The translations under genes were made by a program, and so were the position numbers. DNA of 64,000 bases. Source: Sphingobacterium cellulitidis (GTDB lineage Bacteria > Bacteroidota > Bacteroidia > Sphingobacteriales > Sphingobacteriaceae). The stretch lies in contig NOUX01000001.1 in NCBI GenBank assembly GCA_002245855.1, forward strand, positions 372,001 to 436,000, in the 5' to 3' direction. The notes under the pieces were generated by a model. That model saw nothing but the letters and a program-made list of their open reading frames with translations. It ran no database searches and was not told the DNA's origin. Of this stretch, positions 34,324-43,551 are shown one piece after another (positions within the stretch are counted from its first letter, which is position 1; each line of letters opens with the position of its first letter).

Positions 34324-35964
34324 ATGAAGATTGCTTTATCACAGCTTAACTACCATATTGGAAATTTTGAAAAGAACAATCAGAAAATTATTGATACCAT
34401 TCAAAAAGCCAAAACCGCGGATGCCGAACTTATTGTATTTGCGGAATTAGCCATTTCTGGTTATCCAGCAAAGGACTTACTTCGCAACCCTGCATTCTTA
34501 AAACAATGCTATCAAAGTATTGAGTCCATCGCCCAACATTGCCAAGGAATTGCTTGTATAATCGGAGCGCCGGTACCCAATCAAGATGGCGAAGGAAAGC
34601 TCTTATACAACGCGGCTCTTTTGATCGAAGATGGCGAAGTCAAGAACATCTGCAAAAAGAGTTTATTACCAGATTATGATGTCTTTGATGAGTATCGTTA
34701 TTTCGAACCTAATCCGCATGTCAGTTGCATAAATTTCAAAGGGAAAACCATTGCCTTAACCATCTGTGAAGATCTGTGGGATGATGATGGACCAAATTCT
34801 TATGTAGGGGATATTATGCTGGAATTGGCGAAAGAAAATCCAGACTTGATTATCAATATTGCGGCCTCTCCATTTTCATATACGCATTTTGACAGCAGAA
34901 AAAACGTGCTTATGCGGAATGTTATCAAGGGAAGTGCTCCGCTGATTTATGTGAATCAAATCGGTGCGCAAACTGATATTATCTTTGATGGTCGCTCCTT
35001 GGCATTAAATAAAAAAGCAGAGGTCATCCTTGAATTAAAAGCATTTGAAGAAGATCTTCAATATGTAGAATTACAGAATAATGATCTCATCAGCAGCACA
35101 ACTTATCAGCCGGTAAAAACTTCAGAAATATCATTGATCCATGATGCTCTCATCTTAGGATTAAAAGATTATTTTCAAAAATCTGGATTTAAAACTGCTG
35201 TTCTAGGACTTTCTGGAGGATTGGACTCTGCCTTGGTTGCTGCCTTGGCATGTGAAGCCTTAGGATCGGAAAATGTTCTTTCTGTATTAATGCCTTCCAT
35301 TTATTCAACGGATCATTCTTTGAAAGATGCTTTGGACTTGGTGGAAAACACAGGCTGCCAACATAAAATAATTCCGATTAAAGATATCGCTTCTGCATTT
35401 GAGGATACTTTGGCAGAGACTTTTGCAGGGAAGGAAAAAGATACCACAGAGGAAAATATTCAGGCTAGAACTCGGGGAACCTTGTTAATGGCCATTTCAA
35501 ATAAATTCGGCAATATTTTACTGAACACTTCAAACAAGAGTGAGGCGGCTGTAGGCTATGGAACCTTATATGGAGATATGGCGGGTTCATTAAGTGTTAT
35601 CGGAGATGTATATAAAACTCAGGCTTATGAATTGGCGAAGTACATCAATCGGGAACGCGAGATAATTCCAATCAATACGATAGTAAAACCACCTTCTGCA
35701 GAATTAAGACCAGATCAAAAGGATTCTGATTCATTGCCGGATTATGATATCCTGGATTCTATTTTATTTCAGCTGATTGAGATGGAGAAATCAAGGGAAG
35801 ATGTCATCAACTTAGGCTTCGATGAAGCCTTGGTAAATCGGGTGAATAAGCTACTTTGCAATGCGGAGTTCAAGAGGTTTCAAGCGCCTCCTATTCTGCG
35901 GGTTAGCCCGAAAGCATTTGGTCCAGGGAGATCAATGCCATTGGTGGCAAAATATTCATTTTAA
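34324..35964 (+). CDS. nadE: Glutamine-dependent NAD+ synthetase
   Basis: This 546-residue two-domain enzyme has an N-terminal nitrilase-fold glutaminase (E41 in FAELAISGYPAK, Lys in CKKSLLPDYDVFDE, Cys in LTICEDLWDD) and a C-terminal NAD synthetase (P-loop LSGGLDSALVAALA at about 295-308, then NTSNKSEAAVGYGTLYGDMAG). It amidates nicotinate adenine dinucleotide with glutamine-derived ammonia, the last step of NAD synthesis. Length and motifs are complete. It is followed by a lipoprotein gene after about 50 nt. Confidence 0.95.
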   Translation: MKIALSQLNYHIGNFEKNNQKIIDTIQKAKTADAELIVFAELAISGYPAKDLLRNPAFLKQCYQSIESIAQHCQGIACIIGAPVPNQDGEGKLLYNAALLIEDGEVKNICKKSLLPDYDVFDEYRYFEPNPHVSCINFKGKTIALTICEDLWDDDGPNSYVGDIMLELAKENPDLIINIAASPFSYTHFDSRKNVLMRNVIKGSAPLIYVNQIGAQTDIIFDGRSLALNKKAEVILELKAFEEDLQYVELQNNDLISSTTYQPVKTSEISLIHDALILGLKDYFQKSGFKTAVLGLSGGLDSALVAALACEALGSENVLSVLMPSIYSTDHSLKDALDLVENTGCQHKIIPIKDIASAFEDTLAETFAGKEKDTTEENIQARTRGTLLMAISNKFGNILLNTSNKSEAAVGYGTLYGDMAGSLSVIGDVYKTQAYELAKYINREREIIPINTIVKPPSAELRPDQKDSDSLPDYDILDSILFQLIEMEKSREDVINLGFDEALVNRVNKLLCNAEFKRFQAPPILRVSPKAFGPGRSMPLVAKYSF

Positions 35965-36013
35965 GATTAAACTTTATAAGGCTAATTACGTCTAATACAA
36001 TAAATTGAGATTT

Positions 36014-36571
36014 ATGAAAAAGTTTTGGTCAGTTATGCTACTAGGGGTTGTCTTGGTTCTAGGCGCCTGTAGCTCGTATAAATATAATACTACGAGAGTT
36101 CAAACCTTGGACTTCTCGCAATATAAAACCTATGGGTGGTTACCACCGGTTGATTCTTTATCAAAAAACTATTTTACGAATGATATTGCAAGGAACAATA
36201 TTCTTTCCAGTGCCAATCGGGAATTAGAAGCAAGAGGAATGCATTATAGCAAGGAGAATCCAGACATTTTATTCCGTTACATCACTATAGTGAACAACAA
36301 GAGTAGAATGGTTTATGGTAACGCTGGTTGGGGCTGGGGAGGTCCTTGGGGTTATAGTCCTTGGTGGGGCTATGGCTGGGGCGGAAGATCTTACCCTGTG
36401 GGTAAAGAGAAAGTTCGTTACTCCCACTTGATTATTGAAGCCGTAGACCGAAAATCAAATTCGGTGGTTTGGCAAGCTAGAGGGTCTGGCGAAATCAATA
36501 CCCCAGAAAAGTCAATCAACAATCTTCCCAAGGTAGTCGAAGGAATTTTTAAAGAGTACCCTGTTAAATAA
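36014..36571 (+). CDS. DUF4136-domain lipoprotein
   Basis: This 185-residue lipoprotein has its lipobox Cys at C19 (VLVLGACSSYKYN) when started from ATG 36014; the upstream TTG adds three residues only. The DUF4136 domain follows (LDFSQYKTYGWLPPVDSL; ELEARGMHYSKENPDILFRY), interrupted by a Gly/Trp/Tyr-rich loop (AGWGWGGPWGYSPWWGYGWG) seen in this family. The function is unknown, probably inner-leaflet outer-membrane or periplasmic. A terminator begins at its stop codon. Confidence 0.85.
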   Translation: MKKFWSVMLLGVVLVLGACSSYKYNTTRVQTLDFSQYKTYGWLPPVDSLSKNYFTNDIARNNILSSANRELEARGMHYSKENPDILFRYITIVNNKSRMVYGNAGWGWGGPWGYSPWWGYGWGGRSYPVGKEKVRYSHLIIEAVDRKSNSVVWQARGSGEINTPEKSINNLPKVVEGIFKEYPVK

Positions 36572-36610
36572 AAACAATAGATGCGAGCAATGCTCGCATT
36601 TATTGTTTTT
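36570..36610 (+). terminator. Intrinsic terminator after the DUF4136 gene
   Basis: AAAAACAATAGATGCGAGC pairs with GCTCGCATTTATTGTTTTT (one mismatch) around AAT, ending in five T residues. Confidence 0.88.
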
Positions 36611-36724
36611 AGATATGAGATGTGGGATGTGAGTATTGAGATAGTAGAAAGACTGATCAATTGAATTTATTTTATATCTATTTTGTATCTCTAATTTGAA
36701 GAATTTTGATTTTGTGAACTATTA

Positions 36725-37102
36725 TTAAGCCTGGTTTATCATGGGGAGATATTTTCTACGGTTATCGACGATGATCCAGATATCAATCAGGCCAAGGACA
36801 GCTGCCATAGGTGTTCCTGCAGGATCTAATGTTAAATGATGCAGGACGACACCAATCAGGATTGGGAGTAATACGATAGCTCCTAAGGCTCTCGTTTTAG
36901 GGATGGCAACCAAGAACCCTCCTATTATTTCCATGGTTCCTACCAAAGGAATTAACCATTTTAATTTCACCAAAGCTTCTGTAATGGATAATTGGGCTTC
37001 AGTCAATTCGGGTGGAGGAATGATATTAACAAATTTTGCCGTTCCGAAGAAGATAAATGCTAAACCAAATAAGGTGAAGATAATGGACTTGAAGATTTTC
37101 AT
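36725..37102 (-). CDS. DoxX-like small membrane protein
   Basis: This 125-residue protein has four predicted membrane helices (FKSIIFTLFGLAFIFFGTAKF, LIPLVGTMEIIGGFLVAIP, LGAIVLLPILIGVVLHHL, MAAVLGLIDIWIIVD), the DoxX/DoxD-like layout. The start is ATG 37102; the longer frame from 37144 begins with an unconserved stretch. The biochemical role is not defined for this family. It lies 64 nt downstream of the GntR gene in the same direction and might be part of the rhamnose transcript or independent. An AACCTAGG motif sits in its upstream spacer. Confidence 0.78.
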   Translation of the reverse strand: MKIFKSIIFTLFGLAFIFFGTAKFVNIIPPPELTEAQLSITEALVKLKWLIPLVGTMEIIGGFLVAIPKTRALGAIVLLPILIGVVLHHLTLDPAGTPMAAVLGLIDIWIIVDNRRKYLPMINQA

Positions 37103-37133
37103 TTTGTGAATTTTTGCTTGGTTATGAACAGTT

Positions 37134-37141
37134 AACCTAGG
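37134..37141. promoter_or_regulatory. AACCTAGG motif before the DoxX-like gene
   Basis: This is the same AACCTA core as in the spacers before the GntR gene and the rhamnosidase operon. As a single 8-nt site it is weak on its own. Confidence 0.3.
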
Positions 37142-37166
37142 CAAAATGTTTTAAGGAAAATCTACC

Positions 37167-38207
37167 TTAGATGGAAGGTCTTTGTTTTAGGTAAAAAGGT
37201 ACTTCCATATGTTCTTTGGATCTATTTTTGATAAGTTCAGCCGCCATTTTACCCATCATCTGGAAATCGGTAGAAATCGTGGTAATCCCATTCAGAATAA
37301 ACTTTTTCAATGGCGTTTCATTGTAGGATATGACTCCCACATCCTGACCGATTTTAAGGTTCTTCTTAATGATCTTATCCAATAACTTCACCAGGTCGTC
37401 CTCCGCTATGTTGATATAACAGCTTCCCAACTCAATTTTTTCTTTGTCCAACTCGCTGACCAATGAATGATTGAAGGCATACTGTTGAGCAAACTTATAG
37501 AAACCTTTGATGATGGCTTTCGGATAATCACTATTATCTGGGAAGATCAGGTTCAGGGTATGGTATTTACTTAAAGAAGGTAATGCTTCTTCCAAAGCCC
37601 CATAAATGTCTTTTTCGTAATTTTCATATACCGCAGCAAAATCACCCTGAATATCATCAATATACTTTCCCAACAAAACAAGTTTCTCTCGAGGAATCAA
37701 CTTGTTAATAATCTCCGGGGCTTGGTCCCTACCCTCTTTAAAGTGTGGGAAAAGAACATAATAATCATAAGTCTTGGTTAGACCACCCAATAAGGTCCTC
37801 AGGTAAGTGATATCGGAGTTATAAACAAATAAATCGAGCGCTGCATCATCTTCTAATTCCCTGGCAAAGGAATCATAGACGATCTTTTTATGGGCACTAA
37901 GTTTATTGAGAAGAATTGCGATTTTCTGTCTTTGTTTGACATCCGCAGTGGCAATGTAATAACCTTTTCCAGGAATAGAAGCTATTACTTCCGCATTCTT
38001 AAGGAATTTATAGGCTTTTTCTACGGTATCTCTGGATATATCGACGTAAACAGAAAGCTCATTGATCGAAGGCAACATGTCGTCCTTTTCCAGTGTTCCA
38101 ATTTTTACCGCATCGATAATGGCACTTGCCAATTGTTTATATTTTGGAGTTGCTGAAAAGTCACTAATCTGAATAGTTTTCAAGAAATCAGTTACCTTGG
38201 AAGTCAT
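37167..38207 (-). CDS. GntR-type regulator with LacI-like sensor domain, probable rhamnose regulator
   Basis: This 346-residue protein has a GntR winged helix at 20-85 (KYKQLASAIIDAVKIGTLEKD, MLPSINELSVYVDISRDTVEKAYKFL) fused to a periplasmic-binding-protein-like sensor of about 260 residues (ending DFQMMGKMAAELIKN, as in LacI proteins). This architecture is common among Bacteroidota sugar regulators. It is the fourth gene of the minus-strand rhamnose run, 42 nt after rhaM, and an inverted repeat TAGGTTT-N10-AAACCTA brackets its probable -7 box, suggesting autoregulation. L-rhamnose or a rhamnoside as effector is inferred from neighbours. Confidence 0.82.
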   Translation of the reverse strand: MTSKVTDFLKTIQISDFSATPKYKQLASAIIDAVKIGTLEKDDMLPSINELSVYVDISRDTVEKAYKFLKNAEVIASIPGKGYYIATADVKQRQKIAILLNKLSAHKKIVYDSFARELEDDAALDLFVYNSDITYLRTLLGGLTKTYDYYVLFPHFKEGRDQAPEIINKLIPREKLVLLGKYIDDIQGDFAAVYENYEKDIYGALEEALPSLSKYHTLNLIFPDNSDYPKAIIKGFYKFAQQYAFNHSLVSELDKEKIELGSCYINIAEDDLVKLLDKIIKKNLKIGQDVGVISYNETPLKKFILNGITTISTDFQMMGKMAAELIKNRSKEHMEVPFYLKQRPSI

Positions 38208-38229
38208 AAGTTCTAAAGTATTTCAATAT

Positions 38230-38253
38230 AGGTTTACAAAGTATAAAACCTAA
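38230..38253 (-). promoter_or_regulatory. Inverted repeat bracketing the GntR promoter (candidate operator)
   Basis: TAGGTTT (38230-38236) and AAACCTA (38247-38253) are exact inverted halves with a 10-nt spacer. On the minus strand the spacer holds ATACTTTG, close to the -7 consensus. A bound regulator would block this promoter. Confidence 0.5.
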
Positions 38254-38564
38254 GGTAAGTAAAATACTTCTTTTAAGATAGAAGTTTTTGGGGAATAATC
38301 GGGATTCGTTTCCATGAGGTCTTTCATATATTCCCACCATTCTTTCATGATTGGATTTTCCTTTAATTTATCCTCATCAAAATCAGCCCTTAACTTTTGA
38401 ACTGCAAATAGGTCCAATGTATCAGGATCCAAATAAATGGCATAATCTGAAACTCCACTTTCCTTTAGCAAATCGGCTAGTTTTGGCCATATTTCCTGAT
38501 GTCTGCGCAGATATTCCGCCTCATTCCCGGCATTGAGTTTCATTTTAAAAGCGACTTGTTTCAT
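38250..38564 (-). CDS. rhaM: L-rhamnose mutarotase
   Basis: This 104-residue RhaM-family protein has the catalytic-type His in EYLRRHQEIWPKL (H22), the central SGVSDYAIYLD strand and the conserved IMKEWWEYMKDLM helix. It interconverts the anomers of L-rhamnose. Its start overlaps the stop of the GH78 gene by 4 nt, which ties it to release of rhamnose by the rhamnosidases. No rhamnose isomerase, kinase or aldolase is found in the window. Confidence 0.93.
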   Translation of the reverse strand: MKQVAFKMKLNAGNEAEYLRRHQEIWPKLADLLKESGVSDYAIYLDPDTLDLFAVQKLRADFDEDKLKENPIMKEWWEYMKDLMETNPDYSPKTSILKEVFYLP

Positions 38565-41410
38565 ATTTTAGTTTTGATTTCGTACTTCCCGGAACCTAGT
38601 TCAATCATGATCTGGCCATTTAATTTCTTGACAGATAAGACCAAATTATTCCGATCAACGGGTTCCCCATTGACAATGATATTTTGGGTATTCTCCGAAT
38701 TTATGATACAAACTGCTTTCACATTTACCGGAATTTCAATCTCTTGCACAATTTCCTTATCGGATTTTGTCCAAGCACTTTTGATATTTCCCGACATGGA
38801 ACGGAAAGATCCGGAAGCTGATTTCATTCCAAAATCACCAATCTCAGGTTGTATATATACTTCCTGATAGCCATTTTCCTTGGCTCGAATGCCTAGCAAA
38901 TGCTCAAACATCCATTCATTGACCGAGCCGAATGCATAATGTGAAAAGGAATTCATTGCGGCATTGTGTACAAATCCTTGGTCTTTGGTGAAACTATCCC
39001 AACGCTCCCAAATCGAAGTTGCGCCATTCACAACCTCATAACCTAAGGAAGGATATTCAGTGCTTTGTAAAAGCTCATAAGCCATATCAGAAGAACCAGA
39101 AGCTGTTAAGGCAGGTAATAAAGGTTTGAATCCTAAAAATCCAGTACTTAATTTATTACCATTTGCTTCCAATAAGTCACGTAAATACTTCCCTGCTAAA
39201 TTTGCATCTTCCTCATCTAAAATCCCAGAGTATAAAGCATTTGCATATGCTGTTTGGGTATGACCTGAAAATCCATTCTGCCCTTCAACATATCCTTCGC
39301 CATTACCATAAAATGCGGCATTGGTTTTCAACTTACCATCTTGGTCCATATAGTGTTTTTTGAATCCAAGTTTTACTGCATGGGATTCTTTTTCATAATC
39401 ATGAGCCAGTCGCATATTCCCAATGGCTCGGCACATCTGGGCCATTAATTTATTGCAATAGAAATAATAAGTCGTGGCCAATAGGTCAGGGCTAGTTTTT
39501 TCACCTACCGATAACCAATCGCCAAATCCTCCTTTAGGATTGACATCTTCAAAGGAACCTTCCCGCAAAACACTGCCTTTGGTTCTAGCTTTGAGGAATG
39601 CCATAAACTTATTCATATAAGGTAGTGATTTCCGGACAATGCGTAAATCATTGTAGGCTTTGAAATATTCATAGGTACAGATTATTCCTGCTTCAGACCA
39701 TCCCGGAGAGAAGGCATCTGATGCACGAATGGCTGCTTCACCCTGATTATTTACGGGCATAGGAGCATAAATCGGGAAAGCTCCATTGGACCACTGGGCA
39801 TCATTTAAATCTTGAATCCATTTTTTATGAAATGGAGCAACATCGGCATTGAAAATTGCGGAGCGCATATAAATTTGCGCGTCCCCAGTCCAGCCCAAGC
39901 GTTCATCGCGCTGAGGACAATCCGTCGGAATATCCAGATAGTTCGCCTTTTGCGTCCACAGGATATTGCTATATAGCTGATTCAACATGCTGTTATCAGA
40001 ATGAAATTGCCCTACCTGATCCAGGTCAGAACTTAATACCAAACCAGTTAAGAAATCCTTACTAGGTTCTTCCTTTAGACCAGAAACTTCTACAAATTGA
40101 AAACCATGAAAAGTAAAACTTGGACTCCATTCTTCATTCTTCGAACCATTTAAGATATAAGTATCTGTAGCCCTAGCTTTTCTTAAATTATCAGTCATTA
40201 GTTTTCCATCAGGAAAGAGCATTTCACCATATCTAAACTGCAAGGAATCCCCTTTGGATCCACTAATTTTTAGACGAATATTGCCGGCGAAGTTTTGACC
40301 AAAATCAATGATATACTTCCCTTCGGCAATTTTTTTCACTGACTTGGCTGGTAATTCTTGAAGAATACGAACAGGATTACTTGGATACAGTTCAATAAGC
40401 TGTCCCTTTCTGTCTGGAAATTCCTGGATATTTGCCCATAAGGAAGCATCAAAGCCTACCTTATTCCATCCTTCAGGTTCCTTGGTCGCATCATGTTTCT
40501 CACCTTCTAAAAAATCAGATTCTAGAATTGCTCCTGTACCAGTTTTCCAGCTGGAATCAGTAATGACTTCTTCCTTCGTACCATCCTCATAAAGGATATC
40601 GATTTGGGCTTTTATTAATGGGAATTTGCCATAGAACTGATGGACTTGCGGTGAGCCCACTAAAAGAGCATAGCCTAAATAGCCTGCATACCATCCGCTG
40701 GAAAGTATGGCGCCAAAAGTGTTTTCTCCTGAATTAAGATATTCACTAACATCGTAAACATTATAGTAAACACGTTTATTATAATCCGTCCATCCAGAAG
40801 CGAAGAAGTCTTCACCAACTTTATTTCCATTGATATAAAAATTGTGTAAGCCCAAAGAACTGACATATAAACGAGCTGATTTTACTTTCTTTTTCAGGTT
40901 AGCTTGTTTCCGAATATAAGGTGATGGAGGTAAGTGATATTCTCCTGGTTTTGCCAAGTGATTCAAATCTATACCCACCCATTTAGCTTTCCAATCTTCA
41001 GGATTAGGTTTCGCCAATTCCCAATATTGGTTTTCTGACCAATCACCAGCTCTATCCTTCTCATCCCAAACCCTAACTTTCCAAAAAACACGTTGTCCAG
41101 ACTTCAATAACTTACCAGAATATTCAATTTGATTAGTTTGATTGCTGGTTACTTTTTTGCTATCCCATAAATCACCCTGATTCTTCTTCAATAAGGCTTC
41201 CGTGCTGGCTACCAGCACTTGGTAGGCCATCTGAGACTTATTGAATCCCTTGCCTTGCAATTCCCAACTTAACCGTGGCTTGCTTTCTTCCACGAAAGGA
41301 TTAACCTTATACTCCGTGCGCAAGTAGGTAGGTTGAATATTGGCCCAAGCAAAATTCAATTGTAAGAGCAGAAATAGGGAAATAGAGTAGAATAGCTGAT
41401 ATAATTTCAT
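38561..41410 (-). CDS. Alpha-L-rhamnosidase, GH78, full-length exported enzyme
   Basis: This 949-residue enzyme has a signal peptide (1-23, ending WA-N). Domain order is an N-terminal beta domain, a rhamnosidase N domain (about 165-330, with SLGLHNFYINGNKVGEDFFA), a concanavalin-like domain (to about 440), the (alpha/alpha)6 catalytic barrel starting near 470 with DCPQRDERLGWTGDAQ at about 495-510, and a C-terminal beta domain. It hydrolyses terminal alpha-L-rhamnose from plant or bacterial glycosides in the periplasm or at the surface. It is the second gene of the minus-strand operon, 7 nt after the other rhamnosidase and overlapping rhaM. Confidence 0.92.
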   Translation of the reverse strand: MKLYQLFYSISLFLLLQLNFAWANIQPTYLRTEYKVNPFVEESKPRLSWELQGKGFNKSQMAYQVLVASTEALLKKNQGDLWDSKKVTSNQTNQIEYSGKLLKSGQRVFWKVRVWDEKDRAGDWSENQYWELAKPNPEDWKAKWVGIDLNHLAKPGEYHLPPSPYIRKQANLKKKVKSARLYVSSLGLHNFYINGNKVGEDFFASGWTDYNKRVYYNVYDVSEYLNSGENTFGAILSSGWYAGYLGYALLVGSPQVHQFYGKFPLIKAQIDILYEDGTKEEVITDSSWKTGTGAILESDFLEGEKHDATKEPEGWNKVGFDASLWANIQEFPDRKGQLIELYPSNPVRILQELPAKSVKKIAEGKYIIDFGQNFAGNIRLKISGSKGDSLQFRYGEMLFPDGKLMTDNLRKARATDTYILNGSKNEEWSPSFTFHGFQFVEVSGLKEEPSKDFLTGLVLSSDLDQVGQFHSDNSMLNQLYSNILWTQKANYLDIPTDCPQRDERLGWTGDAQIYMRSAIFNADVAPFHKKWIQDLNDAQWSNGAFPIYAPMPVNNQGEAAIRASDAFSPGWSEAGIICTYEYFKAYNDLRIVRKSLPYMNKFMAFLKARTKGSVLREGSFEDVNPKGGFGDWLSVGEKTSPDLLATTYYFYCNKLMAQMCRAIGNMRLAHDYEKESHAVKLGFKKHYMDQDGKLKTNAAFYGNGEGYVEGQNGFSGHTQTAYANALYSGILDEEDANLAGKYLRDLLEANGNKLSTGFLGFKPLLPALTASGSSDMAYELLQSTEYPSLGYEVVNGATSIWERWDSFTKDQGFVHNAAMNSFSHYAFGSVNEWMFEHLLGIRAKENGYQEVYIQPEIGDFGMKSASGSFRSMSGNIKSAWTKSDKEIVQEIEIPVNVKAVCIINSENTQNIIVNGEPVDRNNLVLSVKKLNGQIMIELGSGKYEIKTKI

Positions 41411-41417
41411 GGTCGGA

Positions 41418-43151
41418 TTATCTTATTATTTTAATTTCCTTAGGTGCTTCAATTTCGGAAATTATTTTTCCATTTGTATCTTTTGTGTGCTTAACTTTTA
41501 TGATACCATATTTAGTAGGGAAAGTACCTTCAGCAAAACTTAGATTTCCCAAATGGGGTTTAACGGTATAAGCCTTGCCGCCGGGTTCAGCGACTTTGAT
41601 TCCAAGTACATGCTCGGATAACCAAGAGGTAGGACCCGAAGCCCAGCCATGTGCAAAACTATGACGATGTCCAACATAGCAATATGCCCCAAAATCGCCA
41701 TGAATATCGACCTTTCCTTCGGGCACCAATTCATCAATACGGCTTGCATTTGGAAGCCATTCAATATTAAAATCTTCCCAGAAGGTAGTAGCTCCTAAAT
41801 CCAACATAGCCCCCCAATATTCGGAGATGATATCCATTGCTTCCTGATATTTACCTGCTTTGGCCATGGCTTCCAGCATATAATAGCCATAAAAAGTGGA
41901 GAAGTTTTTCGCACCACCGACTTTTAATACATCTTGATAAGCCTTTTCTTTATCCATTAATCCCACCAATGACATTAATGCTGCTGCCTGTTTGGATTGA
42001 TTATGATCGGGTTTTACTTTTCTCATTTTCACCAAGGCATCATCACAAAGTTTTTTGGTCTCTGGATCATTTAAGAAAGTACTTATTTGAGAAGCTTTTT
42101 CAAGCCCTAATATGGTCATGGCTTGCAATCCTGCATGTACGGCCAAACTATCTTCACTGGAAGGCCAATCCAAAAAGCGAGTCCCATCCATTTGCTCTTT
42201 TCCATTTTTCACCTTGCTCAAGATCTGTTTAACCAATCCTTGCAGATATGGCTTTTGCTCTTCCAAATAAGCTAGATCACCATGTGCCATATACCAATCA
42301 TAGTGCAATACAATCCACCACATGGAATAGGTACTGATGCCACACATCCAACCTGGAAGCGGAGTAGATTCTCTTGCTAAATCCAGACTTTTGGGAACAA
42401 CATCATTATATCCAAAAACGGTATTTACTGTTGCTACTTCAGGATGTAAATCCCCCACCCATACCAGACGGTCGCGTTTTATGGCATCCCATAAATAATC
42501 CTGCATATTCAGGTGCACGGTATATGCTCCTACTTCCCAGATTTTATTTAATCGCCCATCGCTACTTTTGAAAGTCCCAAGATAAGGGATGTCACGATAG
42601 GTAGCAATCGCTCTAACTTCTCTTAAATGTAATTCAGCATCGGGGTCCAAAAAGTCGATCCGAACAAAACGGAATCCCGATTCACCAGTCTGGTTTTTGC
42701 CTAACCATGGTAGTTGCAATTTCATGTCCCGCATAGCATGGTCATTTGTAGCACCTTTGGCACCAATCTCCGACATGGCCTCAGAAACAGACTCTCCTAA
42801 CCTTATCCGAACATTTCTAGGGGTATTTCCTCCGCCCCACATGCCGGTGATAATTTCTACAGCACCATTAATCTCCTTGCCAAAATCCAAAAGAACAGAA
42901 CTGGTCTGCGTAGCATTATTTTTAAGAATGGTAATATGCTCGTTATTCAAATTTGCCTGACCATTTCCGTCCAGCATTAAATTATCTGAAGCATTGATCT
43001 GGCCATCTTGCCAAACAATACGGGTTGGATAGATATATTCCCGGGTCAATGGGCTGATATGCTTGGAGCCATCACTCAATTTATGCTGAGCATGAGAGAC
43101 AAAAAATGATAAACAAATACTGAATAGTATTAGAGAAAATTTATGTGTCAT
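41418..43151 (-). CDS. Short GH78-like rhamnosidase (six-hairpin glycosidase)
   Basis: This 577-residue protein is started at ATG 43151, which gives a clear signal peptide (THKFSLILFSICLSFFVSHA-Q); the frame from 43196 would bury it. The catalytic (alpha/alpha)6 domain has WDAIKRDRLVWVGDLHPE, the counterpart of the GH78 DERLGWTGD block with R-D-R and G-D retained. It lacks the long N-terminal domain set of the 949-residue enzyme. The substrate may be a different rhamnoside or related 6-deoxyhexoside. It is the first gene of the operon and divergent from susC across 400 nt. Confidence 0.85.
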   Translation of the reverse strand: MTHKFSLILFSICLSFFVSHAQHKLSDGSKHISPLTREYIYPTRIVWQDGQINASDNLMLDGNGQANLNNEHITILKNNATQTSSVLLDFGKEINGAVEIITGMWGGGNTPRNVRIRLGESVSEAMSEIGAKGATNDHAMRDMKLQLPWLGKNQTGESGFRFVRIDFLDPDAELHLREVRAIATYRDIPYLGTFKSSDGRLNKIWEVGAYTVHLNMQDYLWDAIKRDRLVWVGDLHPEVATVNTVFGYNDVVPKSLDLARESTPLPGWMCGISTYSMWWIVLHYDWYMAHGDLAYLEEQKPYLQGLVKQILSKVKNGKEQMDGTRFLDWPSSEDSLAVHAGLQAMTILGLEKASQISTFLNDPETKKLCDDALVKMRKVKPDHNQSKQAAALMSLVGLMDKEKAYQDVLKVGGAKNFSTFYGYYMLEAMAKAGKYQEAMDIISEYWGAMLDLGATTFWEDFNIEWLPNASRIDELVPEGKVDIHGDFGAYCYVGHRHSFAHGWASGPTSWLSEHVLGIKVAEPGGKAYTVKPHLGNLSFAEGTFPTKYGIIKVKHTKDTNGKIISEIEAPKEIKIIR

Positions 43152-43158
43152 GGTAGAA

Positions 43159-43354
43159 TAGGTTATAATTCTGAAAATGTTTTTAAAGTTAAGCAAGCGG
43201 ATGGAAAGGACTATCCTGCTCTTACATGAGGGTATTTAAACAGGACGGTGCAGGATGCTCAACCTAAATTGGATATTTATATTTGAATCAAGCCTTTAAG
43301 GATAGGCAACCTAATTAAATAACTAATTCTGGTAACCCCACAACCTAGGTTACC
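43159..43354. promoter_or_regulatory. Control region between rhamnosidase and susC operons with repeated AACCTA motifs
   Basis: No gene lies in 43152-43551. AACCTA-type sites occur at 43159-43166 (inverted, TAGGTTAT), 43261-43268 (AACCTAAA), 43308-43315 (AACCTAAT) and 43342-43351 (palindrome AACCTAGGTT). The last is nested in GGTAAC (43331-43336) and GTTACC (43349-43354). The same core flanks the GntR gene, so this is a candidate operator array for it. Confidence 0.45.
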
Positions 43355-43440
43355 AATAAACCAAATGAAGACTAAAACATGTATAACTTAGAAAAAGGAT
43401 GATTTGTTATTGATAAATAACAAGGATTGAGACCTATATA

Positions 43441-43473
43441 AAAAAACCGATAGTGTTCCCGCACCATCGGTTC
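43441..43473 (-). terminator. Hairpin with minus-strand U-tract upstream of the rhamnosidase operon
   Basis: AACCGATAGTG pairs with CACCATCGGTT (one mismatch); on the minus strand it is followed by six T residues. It may attenuate a long rhamnosidase leader or stop antisense transcription from the susC side. Confidence 0.5.
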
Positions 43474-43536
43474 TATATTATTAATGGTCTTTTTAAACGT
43501 CACAAGAGGGTCGAAACTCTTTATTGTTTAACCATT

Positions 43537-43544
43537 TAACTTTG
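43537..43544 (+). promoter_or_regulatory. -7 promoter element of the susC-ebo run
   Basis: TAACTTTG, an exact TAnnTTTG match, ends 7 nt before the susC ATG at 43552. No clear -33 was found, which fits an activator-dependent promoter. Confidence 0.5.
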
Positions 43545-43551
43545 CAAAGGT

